Positions 1 through 9,841 of a stretch of 64,000 bases of DNA are shown piece by piece. Each line of letters opens with the position of its first letter. Position 1 is the first letter of the stretch. Position numbers and translations under genes: made by a program. Below the pieces are notes generated by a model. It was not told where the DNA came from. It made no database searches and saw only the letters and a list, made by a program, of their open reading frames with translations. The DNA comes from Ciceribacter sichuanensis (GTDB lineage Bacteria > Pseudomonadota > Alphaproteobacteria > Rhizobiales > Rhizobiaceae): assembly GCF_024055605.1 (NCBI RefSeq), contig NZ_JAMXLX010000002.1:186001-250000 (forward strand), read 5' to 3'.

Positions 1-160
1 TCCAGAAGAGATATGACACCCGTTTGGAAGCGGAAGGCCTGTTCATCCGGCGAGGATCTATTGCGTCATGCAATGGCAACCACCCTTACGTTACGAGAGG
101 ATTAGGTCGCAGCGCTTAATGTTTGTTAAACATAAGGAACTCCTGGCGAACCATTTTTGG
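1..160. other. Left edge, no gene assigned
   Basis: Two short frames run in from the left edge on the plus strand and stop at about 105 and 119. Either could be the last few dozen residues of a gene that begins outside the window, but neither gives a recognisable motif. The stretch after 120 leads into the 3' end of the minus-strand bluB gene. Confidence 0.3.
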
Positions 161-1105
<945 letters not shown>

Positions 1106-1159
1106 GAATGGTTTTACAGCAAGCGGGCCGCCACGCAAACCGCCGTTTGCGACAGGCCC

Positions 1160-1993
1160 TCAATCCTTTGCGGGAAAGTATCTGATATAGGCAAACTCGT
1201 CTCCATCCGGCGACCAGCTCGGCACATTGATCGTCCCCTGACCGCCGAACAGCTCAAACAGTGTTTCGAGGTTGCCACCATCCATGTCCATCAGGCGCAT
1301 CCGGACGTCAAGATCACGCGGATGATCGAAGACCTCCGGATCGTAGGAGATCAGGACGACCTTGTCGCCCTTCGGCGACGGATGCGCAAACCAGTTGCCG
1401 AAATTGTCGCTGGTCAATTGCTGCAAATCGCGACTGTCAGGGCGTATCCGCCAGATCTGCATCAGGCCCGTGCGGCTCGAATTGAAATAGATCCACTCGC
1501 CATCGGCGGACCAGTCAGGACCGTCATTGCGCCCCTCTCCAAAGGTCAGGCGCGTCTCGACGCCACCCTCCACCGATATTGTGTAGATATCGAAGATCTG
1601 ATCGCGGATACCGCAATAGCTGACGAAACGGCCGTCGGGCGACCATCCATGCCAGTAGGACGGCAGATTTTCCGTTATCTGGCGCGGCGTCCCACCCTCA
1701 GCCGGCATGATGTACATGCAGGTCTTGCCGTGTTCCACCTTGTCACACAGCATGATGAACCGGCCATCCGGCGAAATGCCGTGATCGTTATTGCAGCGGG
1801 TGGCGAAACCCGTGTCGATCTGCCGTGGCTCCTCGCTGCCGTCGGGCGGCAGGCGATAAAGCAGGCCGTCGCTGTTGAGCAGCAGGTAGCTGCCATCGGG
1901 CGACCAGTTCGGCGCCTCGATCAACCGCTCCGTCTGCCAGACGACACGGTGCTCGCGTGTGCGGATATTGAAGATCTCGAGCGAGCTTCGCAT
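1160..1993 (-). CDS. TolB-like PD40 beta-propeller protein
   Basis: This 277-residue protein is built from about six WD40-like/PD40 blades. Each is marked by a W-S-P/A-D-G motif: NWSPDG near 30, ISPDGR near 73, GWSPDG near 116, DWSADG near 160, PSPKGD near 207 and SWSPDG near 263. The repeats match the C-terminal propeller of TolB, but the N-terminal TolB domain and a signal peptide are missing, so it is probably a cytoplasmic propeller protein rather than the Tol-Pal component. The upstream neighbour nadE is on the same strand, 31 nt away, so co-transcription is possible. No catalytic residues can be named. It may bind a ligand or a protein partner. Confidence 0.8.
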   Translation of the reverse strand: MRSSLEIFNIRTREHRVVWQTERLIEAPNWSPDGSYLLLNSDGLLYRLPPDGSEEPRQIDTGFATRCNNDHGISPDGRFIMLCDKVEHGKTCMYIMPAEGGTPRQITENLPSYWHGWSPDGRFVSYCGIRDQIFDIYTISVEGGVETRLTFGEGRNDGPDWSADGEWIYFNSSRTGLMQIWRIRPDSRDLQQLTSDNFGNWFAHPSPKGDKVVLISYDPEVFDHPRDLDVRMRLMDMDGGNLETLFELFGGQGTINVPSWSPDGDEFAYIRYFPAKD

Positions 1994-2024
1994 GTCCTCT
2001 CCAGATCCGGTCGCCGATGCGCCG

Positions 2025-3704
2025 TCAGCGATCCCGGAAACGGTTAGTGATCGGATAGCGCCGGTCGCGGCCGAAGTTCTTCTTGGTGATCTTCACGCCG
2101 GGGGCCGACTGCCGCCGCTTGTATTCGGCGAGATAGAGCAGATGCTCCACCCGGTGCACCGTCGCAATGTCATGGCCGCGGGCCACGATATCCTCGACCC
2201 CCATCTCCTTCTCGACGAGGCATTCGAGGATGTCATCGAGCACCGGATAGGGCGGCAGCGAATCCTGGTCGGTCTGGTTCGGCCGAAGCTCCGCAGACGG
2301 CGCCTTGGACAGGATGTTGGCGGGGATGACCTCTCCCGACGGCCCGAGCGCACCCGGCGGCACATGGGCATTGCGCCAGCCGGAAAGCGCGTAGACCTGC
2401 ATCTTGTAGAGGTCCTTGATCGGATTGAAGCCGCCGTTCATATCGCCGTAAAGTGTCGCATAGCCGACCGACATCTCCGACTTGTTGCCGGTGGTCACCA
2501 CCATCGAACCGAACTTGTTGGAGATGGCCATCAGGATGGTACCGCGGGCGCGGCTCTGAAGGTTCTCCTCGGTGATACCGCTGTCCGTTCCCTCGAACAT
2601 GTCGGAAAGCGCGGAAAGAAAACCTTCGACCGGTTCGGCAATCGGCACAGTGTCATAGTGGCAGCCAAGCGCCTTCGCGCATGCTTCCGCGTCGGCAAAG
2701 GATTCCTGCGAGGTGTAACGATAGGGCAGCATCACCGTGCGCACCCTCTCCTCGCCCAGAGCATCGACGGCAATCGCCGCGCAAAGGGCGGAATCGATAC
2801 CACCGGAAAGGCCCAGAACGACGCTCTTGAACCCGTTCTTGTTGACGTAGTCGCGGAAGCCCAGAACGCAGGCGCGGTAATCCGCCTCTTCCTTCTCCGG
2901 GATATGCGACATCGGTCCGTCCGTGCACCGCCAGCCGTCCTCGGCACGCTTCCAGGTGGTCACGGTCATCGTCGGCTCGAACTGGCTCATCTGGAAGGCG
3001 AGCGACTTGTCGGCATTGAAGGCGAAACTCGCGCCGTCGAAGACCAGCTCGTCCTGGCCGCCAACCTGGTTTGCGAAGATAAGCGGCAGACCGCTCTCGA
3101 TCACCTGACGCAGTGCCACCTGATGGCGCACATCGACCTTGCCGCGATAATAAGGCGAACCGTTGGGAACGAGCAGGATCTCGGCACCCGTCTCTGCCAG
3201 CGTCTCGCAGATCCCGAGATCGTTCCAGATTTCCTCGCAGATCGGAATACCGAGCCGCACGCCGCGGAAGTTTACCGGCCCCGGCATGTCACCTTCGACG
3301 AAGACGCGCTTCTCGTCGAACTCGCCGTAGTTGGGCAGATCGATCTTGTCGCGAAGACCGATGATCTTGCCGCCATCGAGAACGGCCGCGGAATTGTGCC
3401 GCCCCTTCTGCCCCTGCCGCGGGAACCCGACAATGACGCCCGGTCCACCGTCAGCCGTATCGGCGGCAAGCTGCTCGACGGCATGCAGACATGCCTTCAG
3501 GAAGGCCGGCTTGAGCACCAGATCCTCGGGCGGATAGCCGGAAATGAACAGTTCGGTCAGCAGCAGCAGGTCGGCCCCTTGCGCGGCCGCCTCGGCGCGT
3601 ACTTCCCGCGCCTTCGCAAGATTGCCGGCAACGTCGCCGACCGTCGGATCGAATTGCGCAATGGCGATGCGCAGGATGTCGGGTCGAATGGGTGTATCGC
3701 TCAT
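2025..3704 (-). CDS. nadE: Glutamine-dependent NAD+ synthetase
   Basis: This is a two-domain, 559-residue enzyme that amidates deamido-NAD to NAD with ATP, using ammonia released from glutamine. The N-terminal half is a nitrilase-type glutaminase with the expected triad Glu51 (LLTELF), Lys120 (RDKIDLPNYG) and Cys156 (PICEEIW). The C-terminal half is the synthetase, with the ATP pyrophosphatase P-loop SGGIDS at 300-305. Length and order are those of the bacterial two-domain NadE. The start at 3704 gives the family-typical N terminus MSDTPIRPDILRIAIAQFDP. The gene runs towards the propeller gene downstream. Confidence 0.96.
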   Translation of the reverse strand: MSDTPIRPDILRIAIAQFDPTVGDVAGNLAKAREVRAEAAAQGADLLLLTELFISGYPPEDLVLKPAFLKACLHAVEQLAADTADGGPGVIVGFPRQGQKGRHNSAAVLDGGKIIGLRDKIDLPNYGEFDEKRVFVEGDMPGPVNFRGVRLGIPICEEIWNDLGICETLAETGAEILLVPNGSPYYRGKVDVRHQVALRQVIESGLPLIFANQVGGQDELVFDGASFAFNADKSLAFQMSQFEPTMTVTTWKRAEDGWRCTDGPMSHIPEKEEADYRACVLGFRDYVNKNGFKSVVLGLSGGIDSALCAAIAVDALGEERVRTVMLPYRYTSQESFADAEACAKALGCHYDTVPIAEPVEGFLSALSDMFEGTDSGITEENLQSRARGTILMAISNKFGSMVVTTGNKSEMSVGYATLYGDMNGGFNPIKDLYKMQVYALSGWRNAHVPPGALGPSGEVIPANILSKAPSAELRPNQTDQDSLPPYPVLDDILECLVEKEMGVEDIVARGHDIATVHRVEHLLYLAEYKRRQSAPGVKITKKNFGRDRRYPITNRFRDR

Positions 3705-3838
3705 GGGGCAGGTTTAGCGCGTGACGATGACAATCGCAACGAGGACGTGGCTCACGAAAAGCATGGCGAGTAAAAGATCACCGAGAGAGTAGATTCCATG
3801 TGAACAAATCGTCCGAGCGCCTAGTTCATCTGGCATTC

Positions 3839-3856
3839 ATGACGGTTATGTGACAG
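3839..3856 (-). promoter_or_regulatory. Candidate Pho box upstream of the LTA-synthase-like gene
   Basis: On the minus strand the sequence is CTGTCACATAACCGTCAT. This agrees at 16 of 18 positions with the PhoB consensus of two CTGTCAT heptamers separated by four A/T bases. A further ATGTCAT heptamer lies two 11-bp turns away at about 3872-3878, in phase. The box ends 44 bp before the GTG start at 3901 and lies 135 bp from the nadE start. Its orientation points to nadE, so the target is uncertain. The match is seen in the sequence, and PhoB control is inference. Confidence 0.5.
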
Positions 3857-3900
3857 CTATGCGAAGTTTGGATGACATGACTTCATAGCTGGAGAGCAAG

Positions 3901-5829
3901 GTGCTTGAGATTGGCTCAGAGCCGGCGATTTCGTCGAACGTCGCCCGACAGGGCACCGTGGCACAGGCAAGCCGCCAGCAGGCGAAAACAGCGCTTGTCA
4001 CGGTTGCGATGTCTCTCGGCATCGCGCTCCTTACCATTATCTGCAGCGAATGGCTGGCACGCGGCAGCCTGATCGACATTGCCGACTATATGCTCTCGCC
4101 GAGCCGTCCGGGGCTCGTGGCTGCGGGGGTCATATTCCTCCTGCTGCTCGCAGGCGATGCACTGTTCGGCCGCGCCTACCAGTCGGCGCTCGTCATCGTT
4201 CCGCTGGCGCTACTGCCGGCCTTTTTCTCCGGGCAGAAGCAACTCTTCCTCTCCGACCCGCTCTATCCGAGTGATCTTCTGTTCGGGCGCCAGATCATGG
4301 AGTTGCTGCCCGTCATGGTCGCGGCAAAGCCGTTCACCGCGATAGCCATATCCGCCGCCACGCTGGCGACGATCAGTATTGTCGTCTACCTGTTTGTCGT
4401 CAGCTGGAAGCGTTTTCCGCGCCTCAACGGCATGTCAAAGCTTGGCCGACTGGTCGTTGCGTTACCGATCATCGGCGCCTTCCTGTCCCTGATGGACGCG
4501 ACCTCCTATTCCTACCTGCGTGACCGGCTGAACATCGTCCCCATGATGTGGGACCAGCAGGAAAACTACCGCCATAACGGCTTTCTGCTTGCTTTCGCCT
4601 TCAACGCGCCGATGGCCAACGTGTCGGCGCCGGAGGGCTATGGCAGCGACGCAATTGCCGACATCCCGGCAGACCGCGTGCCCGCCAGCTTCTTCTCCGG
4701 CCGCCATGCCGACGTCATCATGGTGATGAGCGAATCTCTCTGGGATCCGACCCGCCTTTCCAACATCGGCTTTTCTCCGGACCCGATGCCGACCATCCGC
4801 GCCAGCCAGTCCGGCAACGTCTTCTCGCCGGAATTCGGCGGCATGACCGCCAATGTGGAATTCGAGGCACTTACGGGCTTTTCCAATGCCTTCCTTCCCT
4901 ATGGAAGCATTCCCTACCAGCAATATGTTCGTCGTCCGCTGCCATCGCTCGCCACCTTCTTCGAATCCAAGGGCTACACCAGCAAGGCCTTCCACCCGTT
5001 CCAGAGCTGGTTCTGGAACCGCGCAAACGTCTACAAGGCCCTCGGCTTCGACAGCTTTGATTCCGAAGAGACAATGCCGGCGATGGAAAAGCGGGGCATC
5101 TTCGCTTCCGACGAAGCCCTTACCCGCGAAATCATGCGGGTGGGCGACGATACCGCCGAGCCGTTCTTCTTCTTTGCCGTCACCCTCCAGGGGCACGGCC
5201 CCTACGAGGCGAACCGATACGCCAGCAACACCGTAGAACTCGACGAAGCCGTGCTTTCTTCGGAAAGCCGCAATACGCTCGCAACCTACGCGCAGGGCGT
5301 GCGCGAGGCGGACAAGAGCCTCAAGACGCTGATGGAATGGGCGAAAAAGCGTCGCCGTGAAACCATCATCGTGCTGTTCGGCGACCACCTGCCGCCGCTT
5401 GGCACCGTCTATCCGGAAAGCGGCTACATGCCGGATCAGGTCGCGACCCGCAGGGCGCCGCTCGACGTGATGAAGCGCGAGCACGAGACACCGCTCGTCG
5501 TCTGGTCTTCCAAGCGCGGCGTACAGAAGGATATCGGATCGGTGAGCCCCGCCCAGCTTCCTTCGCTGGTGGTAAAACTGGCCGGTTATCGCCACCCCTA
5601 TTACACCGGCGTGCTCGGCCGGGCACAGGAACGCTTCACAGTCTTCGACCGCCACCTGCTGGTGGAACGGAATGGCAGGACGCAGGCCGACTGGGCCGTC
5701 AACGGCACGACACTCGATCCTTCGATCCGTGATCTGCGGCTGCTGCAGCATGACATGATGTTCGGCAGCCAGTTCGGCATGGAGCGCTTCTTCCCGGAGA
5801 TGACCGACCGCCTCAACCCGGAGTCGTGA
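3901..5829 (+). CDS. LTA-synthase family membrane phosphotransferase (sulfatase fold)
   Basis: The N-terminal 200 residues hold about four or five hydrophobic membrane segments, followed by an exported alkaline-phosphatase-superfamily domain. The metal and nucleophile motifs of LTA synthase/MdoB enzymes are present: VMSESLW with Glu278, EFEALTGF with the nucleophile Thr325, LQGHGPYE with His432, and FGDHLPPLG with Asp495-His496. Family members move glycerophosphate or phosphoethanolamine from phospholipids to envelope acceptors. In a Gram-negative rhizobium the acceptor could be a periplasmic glucan or a lipid, but this cannot be decided here. The GTG start has GGAG 6 nt upstream. A candidate Pho box precedes it. 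It stands alone, with no co-directional neighbour close by. Confidence 0.85.
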   Translation: MLEIGSEPAISSNVARQGTVAQASRQQAKTALVTVAMSLGIALLTIICSEWLARGSLIDIADYMLSPSRPGLVAAGVIFLLLLAGDALFGRAYQSALVIVPLALLPAFFSGQKQLFLSDPLYPSDLLFGRQIMELLPVMVAAKPFTAIAISAATLATISIVVYLFVVSWKRFPRLNGMSKLGRLVVALPIIGAFLSLMDATSYSYLRDRLNIVPMMWDQQENYRHNGFLLAFAFNAPMANVSAPEGYGSDAIADIPADRVPASFFSGRHADVIMVMSESLWDPTRLSNIGFSPDPMPTIRASQSGNVFSPEFGGMTANVEFEALTGFSNAFLPYGSIPYQQYVRRPLPSLATFFESKGYTSKAFHPFQSWFWNRANVYKALGFDSFDSEETMPAMEKRGIFASDEALTREIMRVGDDTAEPFFFFAVTLQGHGPYEANRYASNTVELDEAVLSSESRNTLATYAQGVREADKSLKTLMEWAKKRRRETIIVLFGDHLPPLGTVYPESGYMPDQVATRRAPLDVMKREHETPLVVWSSKRGVQKDIGSVSPAQLPSLVVKLAGYRHPYYTGVLGRAQERFTVFDRHLLVERNGRTQADWAVNGTTLDPSIRDLRLLQHDMMFGSQFGMERFFPEMTDRLNPES

Positions 5830-5849
5830 TCCCCCGACGAAAGGACGGA

Positions 5850-5864
5850 ATGCCGCAGCGGCAT
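5850..5864 (+). terminator. Short hairpin after the LTA-synthase-like gene
   Basis: ATGCCG-CAG-CGGCAT forms a 6-bp stem 20 nt after the stop codon. No clear T-run follows, so termination here is weakly supported. Confidence 0.3.
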
Positions 5865-6046
5865 GTTACGCATTATCATTGCCCCGCATCTTGCGCGGAC
5901 GAAAGAAAAGCGTCATTGACATTCGCAACGCGTCCGGAAGGATGGCGAAAGGGGATGATCTCCCGCGAGGTCACGCATGCCGACAGATCGCGGCATCGCC
6001 CTGCAAACATGAAGAGTTCAGGTATTTCATCAGAGCGTAACGAGCC

Positions 6047-7003
6047 ATGCGGTCATTGACCCGAGCCGAGATTGCTGCCCATCCGTCGTTTCCGTCGATC
6101 GAAAAGCAGATTGCGAAACATCTTATAGAAATTCACGTCCGTACGCCGAGGCTGTCACGCCTGAAGGCGTCTCACCGAAAATGGTTGATGACGCAGTCAC
6201 TCTATGCGCTGAGCCTGCAGCGCACTAAAGGCGACCCCCTCTCCGGCCTGACGGCAACCCGTTTCGTCGAGATCGTCATGAAACTCGGCGCGGCAAGCCG
6301 AAATACGGCAACCGCTTTTCTGGCGGAACTGGTCGCCTACAAGTTCCTCCGTGACGTGCCGGACGTCCCGGACCGCCGCGTGCGGGTGCTCGAAACCACC
6401 GAAGCCAGCAATACCGCTATGATGGGTTGGTTCACTGGCCACATGGCCTGTCTTGACCGGCTGGACGGCGGCAACCGCGAGGCGACGACCGCAACCGATC
6501 CTCGCATCTTCCGTATCGCGCAGCCCTATGCAGCCGCCAAACTCGTGGAAGACCCGATCTGGCGCGATCCGGCCGACTCCATCGGTCATTTCCTCTGGTC
6601 CGATCTCGGCGGCATGGTTCTGCATGACCTGATCGCGCGCATCGAAACCTTCGACCCTGACGCGGAACGCACGAGCATCGGCCCGGTCACGCTCGCCGAA
6701 CTCAGCGACATCTACATGATCTCGGCCACCAACCTGAAACGCATGTTCAAGAAGGCCGAGCTGGAAAACCTACTCGGCTGGGATCAACCGCGACGGCGGG
6801 GCGACCTGTGGCTGTCGAAATCATTCCTCAGCGACTACTTCACCTGGCAGTCCGCCAAGTTCGCGGCTCTGGACGAGGCCTATCAGCACGCCCTTGAGGA
6901 GATTGCGGAAGCTGGTCCTGCGACGATGCCTCAGGAGGTCGTGACGGGAGCGGCCGGTGGTCCGTCACCGGCAAACTTCGGCAGCGCATCGTCCAGATCA
7001 TAA
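6047..7003 (+). CDS. Uncharacterised protein, possible MarR/winged-helix type
   Basis: I do not recognise this 318-residue protein with certainty. It has no signal peptide or membrane segment. Residues 60-110 (LTATRFVEIVMKLG, then SRNTATAFLAELVAYKFL) and 215-265 (LAELSDIYMISATNLKRMFKKAELENLLGW) each read as a helix-turn-helix or winged-helix segment, suggesting a DNA-binding protein with two such units. The last 30 residues are rich in Gly, Ala and Ser and lie in the overlap with the convergent GFA gene. The ATG at 6047 has only a weak ribosome-binding site. Comparative data would be needed to rule out a later start. Confidence 0.65.
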   Translation: MRSLTRAEIAAHPSFPSIEKQIAKHLIEIHVRTPRLSRLKASHRKWLMTQSLYALSLQRTKGDPLSGLTATRFVEIVMKLGAASRNTATAFLAELVAYKFLRDVPDVPDRRVRVLETTEASNTAMMGWFTGHMACLDRLDGGNREATTATDPRIFRIAQPYAAAKLVEDPIWRDPADSIGHFLWSDLGGMVLHDLIARIETFDPDAERTSIGPVTLAELSDIYMISATNLKRMFKKAELENLLGWDQPRRRGDLWLSKSFLSDYFTWQSAKFAALDEAYQHALEEIAEAGPATMPQEVVTGAAGGPSPANFGSASSRS

Positions 7004-7362
7004 TAGTCGCCCTTGTCGGCACAATAGATGTGACAACCAGGTTCGAGGCCGGTGGGCGTTTCGAAAGCGCCGGCGAGGATGGACATGTAGTCGAGCCCGT
7101 CGCCACGCCAGAAGAGCGCCGAACCGCAGGTGCGGCAAAAGCCTCGCGCCGCCGTATCGCTCGCCCGGTACCAGGTGACGTTGTCCTCTCCCCTGAGATC
7201 GATGTGCTCCAGCGCAACATTGGTGGCGGCGTAGTAATGCCCCGTCTGCTTGCGGCATTGGGAGCAATGACAAAATATGATTGGCCGCAGCGGCCCCTTC
7301 ACCTCGAAGGAAACCGCCCCGCACAGGCACGCTCCGGATCGTTGCTCACCGCTCATCGCCAC
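6931..7362 (-). CDS. GFA family (glutathione-dependent formaldehyde-activating-like) zinc protein
   Basis: This 143-residue protein carries the Mss4-like zinc fold of the GFA family: an N-terminal CLCGAVSFEV, CHCSQCRKQTG near residues 33-43, and FCRTCGSALFW near 75-85. Zinc is bound by the paired cysteines. The family name derives from a formaldehyde-glutathione adduct activity, but many members have unknown substrates and the assignment here is to family only. Its 3' end overlaps the 3' end of the convergent plus-strand gene by about 73 nt, so the two transcripts would be antisense over that stretch. The promoter would lie in the 260-bp gap shared with tadE. Confidence 0.85.
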   Translation of the reverse strand: MAMSGEQRSGACLCGAVSFEVKGPLRPIIFCHCSQCRKQTGHYYAATNVALEHIDLRGEDNVTWYRASDTAARGFCRTCGSALFWRGDGLDYMSILAGAFETPTGLEPGCHIYCADKGDYYDLDDALPKFAGDGPPAAPVTTS

Positions 7363-7623
7363 TTCTATCCCTCGTTTCTTGGTCTTTGACCGGCGCAGGT
7401 TCGCCTTCCTCCCCCTTGGAGGTCAATTGCAAACCATTGAAGCTTTGGTTGCGGTTTCCTCAAGATCTGGCTTTTGCCGCCGCGGCGCCAATTTTGCGCT
7501 GCATCAATATGAAATATACCTAATACAAGCACGAATTGCTTCCCGGAGATAACCAAACCTTAATAAGCGAGTAGTTTCATTACAATCTAAATTACGCATA
7601 CACGGACGAGGGAGTATTCCAGG

Positions 7624-8046
7624 ATGCGTAGAAAGCGGAGTTTACTCACAGATAGACGCGGTGCCGCAGCGATCGAGTTCGCCATTCTGGCCCCTGTCTT
7701 CTTCATGGTCGTCTTTTCGATGATCGGTTACGGCATCTACCTGAGTGCGAGCCATGCGGTGCAGCAGCTCACAGCCGATGCAGCGCGCACGGCGATTGCG
7801 GGGCTCACACCGGCCGAGCGCAAGCAGCTCGCCGAGAAATACGTGAAGGTGACGACCCCGGAATATGCATTCCTTGACGACAAGGCCATGACGGTTGCGG
7901 TGCAGGACGACCCGAACAATCCCAACCAATTCACAGTCAGCATTTCCTACGACGCATCGGGCCTGCCGATCTGGCAGCTCTACAGTTTCGCCATGCCGGG
8001 CAAGGTGATCCGGCGTTTTGCCACCATCCGCGTCGGGGGGATATGA
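7624..8046 (+). CDS. TadE-like pilus assembly pseudopilin
   Basis: A basic N terminus (MRRKRSLLTDRRG) is followed by AAIEFAILAPVFFMVVFSMI, the processing site and hydrophobic helix of TadE-type pseudopilins, with the conserved Glu after the cleavage region. The remaining 100 residues form a small periplasmic domain. Length (140 aa) fits TadE. TadE and TadG are minor components of the Flp/Tad secretion and adhesion pilus. GGGAG sits about 10 nt before the ATG. The tadG-like gene starts one base after the stop, so the two form an operon. No other tad genes (rcpA, tadA-D, flp) are near. Confidence 0.87.
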   Translation: MRRKRSLLTDRRGAAAIEFAILAPVFFMVVFSMIGYGIYLSASHAVQQLTADAARTAIAGLTPAERKQLAEKYVKVTTPEYAFLDDKAMTVAVQDDPNNPNQFTVSISYDASGLPIWQLYSFAMPGKVIRRFATIRVGGI

Positions 8047-8047
8047 C

Positions 8048-9778
8048 ATGAAACGGCGCCCCAGCCTCTCGCCCAGACGAATGTTGAAGGAAGATACCGG
8101 CAACATCGCGGTCTCGGCCGCCCTTGTCGCCCCGTTGATCATAGGAACTCTGGCGCTTGGCGTGGACTACGGCCACCTGACTATGCAGCAGCGGGCGCTG
8201 CAACAGGCCGCGGATCTCTCCGCCATCGTTGCCGCCTCCAGCCTGTCCAACCCGGGACAGGCGGCCTTCGACTACTTCAAGATGAACGGGCTGGATATGC
8301 CCGTGGCAACCGCCACGGGCCTCATCACCGATACCGGCGTCGTATCGCTCGACAAGATCAACCAATATTCGGCAGTGGCAACGGTGACCACAGGTCGCTA
8401 CACCGCCGATCCCGCACTCTCGGTCGATGCGCGATTCGTCCAGACGAGCAGCTATCCCGATGCGGTCAGGGTCGAAGTCCGCAGGAAGGAGACACTCTTC
8501 TTCGCCAGCGCCTTCGCCGATCCACCCACACTCGGAGCGGTCGGCACGGCCGCCGCAAACAAGATGGCGAGCTTCTCCATCGGCACACGGCTTGCAAGCC
8601 TGCATGACGGAGTTCTGAACGCGGTGCTTTCGGGATTGCTCGGCACCAGCGTCAGCCTCGACGTCATGGACTATCGCGCGCTTATCGATGCCGACGTTGC
8701 CGTCCTGAAGACGCTCGACGCTCTTGCAATCGACCTCGGCCTTACTGCGGTAACTTACGAGGAACTGCTTCAGACCGATGTCAGCTTCGGCAAGGTGATT
8801 GACGCCGTGCTGCGCCAAACCACGCTCGATGCCAAAACGAGATCGGCACTCGAAGCGCTCAAGCGCACGGTTGCCAAGACGAAGCTCACGGTCAAGCTTG
8901 AGAACGTCCTCAACCCCGGCCCCTATTCCGAACGACTGATCGGCAGCGCCGACCACCTGACGGTCGATGTCGGGGTATTCGAATTCCTGACGGCCGCCGC
9001 GGCAGCAGCCAACGGCAAGAATCAGGTTGCCGTCGATCTTGGTGCAACCTTTCCGGGCCTCGCTTCGGCAAAGCTGTCGATCGCCATCGGCGCGCCGCCC
9101 GTCTCCACCCCGCCGGCTGCGGTCGGAGGCGTCGGCACCATCGTCCGCACGGCGCAGACGCGCGTAGCCTTGAATGTCTCGACAGACGGATTGCTAGCGC
9201 TTGCCGGCATCAAGGTGAAGGTGCCTCTCTATATCGAGGTCGCCCATGCCGAAGCGAAGCTGACCGAGATCCACTGTCGTGACCGCAGCGGCTCGGCGGA
9301 TGTGCGGATAGAGGCCGTGCCGGGCGTTGCCGAAATCGCACTTGGCAATATCGATACCAGCGCCTTCGCCAATTTCGGCACCAAGCCGCGGGTAACCAAG
9401 GCCACACTGGTACAGGCACCGCTGCTGGGTATCGACGCAATGGCCTATATCAACGCCACCAATCTCGACAAGAAGACGCTGACCTTCACGCCCAACGAGA
9501 TCGCCAGCGGCACCGTGAAGACAGTCTCAACCAGCCAGACCCTGACCACGCTGCAGTTTTCCCTGCTGAAGAACCTCGACGTCGATATCCGTCTTGCGGG
9601 GCTGACACTTGGAACACCGCAGGCCGTTCAGAACGCACTGGCTCAGACACTTGCCAACCTCACTGTTCCGCTGGACAGCCTGCTCTACAACACACTGCTC
9701 GCACTCGGTATCCGTATAGGCGAGGCCGATATACGGGCGACATATGCCACCTGCCAGCAACCCGTTCTCGTCCAGTAG
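8048..9778 (+). CDS. TadG-like Flp pilus assembly protein
   Basis: The N terminus has the TadE/G signature: a basic stretch, DTGNIAVSAALVAPLIIG, then a hydrophobic helix and DYGHLTMQQRALQQAADLSA near residues 35-55. The remaining roughly 500 residues are predicted to be periplasmic, rich in Ala, Thr, Leu and Val, with few cysteines. This is the size and plan of TadG. The ATG at 8048 is preferred over one 30 nt upstream because GGGGGG lies 7 nt before it and it follows the tadE stop directly. A strong hairpin 13 nt after the stop ends the operon. Pairing with TadE supports the family call, but the partner secretion genes are absent here. Confidence 0.85.
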   Translation: MKRRPSLSPRRMLKEDTGNIAVSAALVAPLIIGTLALGVDYGHLTMQQRALQQAADLSAIVAASSLSNPGQAAFDYFKMNGLDMPVATATGLITDTGVVSLDKINQYSAVATVTTGRYTADPALSVDARFVQTSSYPDAVRVEVRRKETLFFASAFADPPTLGAVGTAAANKMASFSIGTRLASLHDGVLNAVLSGLLGTSVSLDVMDYRALIDADVAVLKTLDALAIDLGLTAVTYEELLQTDVSFGKVIDAVLRQTTLDAKTRSALEALKRTVAKTKLTVKLENVLNPGPYSERLIGSADHLTVDVGVFEFLTAAAAAANGKNQVAVDLGATFPGLASAKLSIAIGAPPVSTPPAAVGGVGTIVRTAQTRVALNVSTDGLLALAGIKVKVPLYIEVAHAEAKLTEIHCRDRSGSADVRIEAVPGVAEIALGNIDTSAFANFGTKPRVTKATLVQAPLLGIDAMAYINATNLDKKTLTFTPNEIASGTVKTVSTSQTLTTLQFSLLKNLDVDIRLAGLTLGTPQAVQNALAQTLANLTVPLDSLLYNTLLALGIRIGEADIRATYATCQQPVLVQ

Positions 9779-9790
9779 GCGGAAACAGAA

Positions 9791-9817
9791 AAGCCGGCGT
9801 CTCATCGACGCCGGCTT
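9791..9817. terminator. Terminator between tadG and DAHP synthase
   Basis: AAGCCGGCGTC-TCATC-GACGCCGGCTT forms a perfect 11-bp stem with a 5-nt loop between two convergent genes. It is flanked by A and T runs and probably serves both strands. Confidence 0.85.
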
Positions 9818-9841
9818 TCAGGATTTTCCGATATCAAACGC

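Noticed and set aside
1959..3773. Long open frame (604 codons) on the plus strand opposite nadE
   Set aside because: It is a shadow of the nadE coding strand. The minus strand encodes a full NAD synthetase with all catalytic residues, and the plus frame has no recognisable motif.
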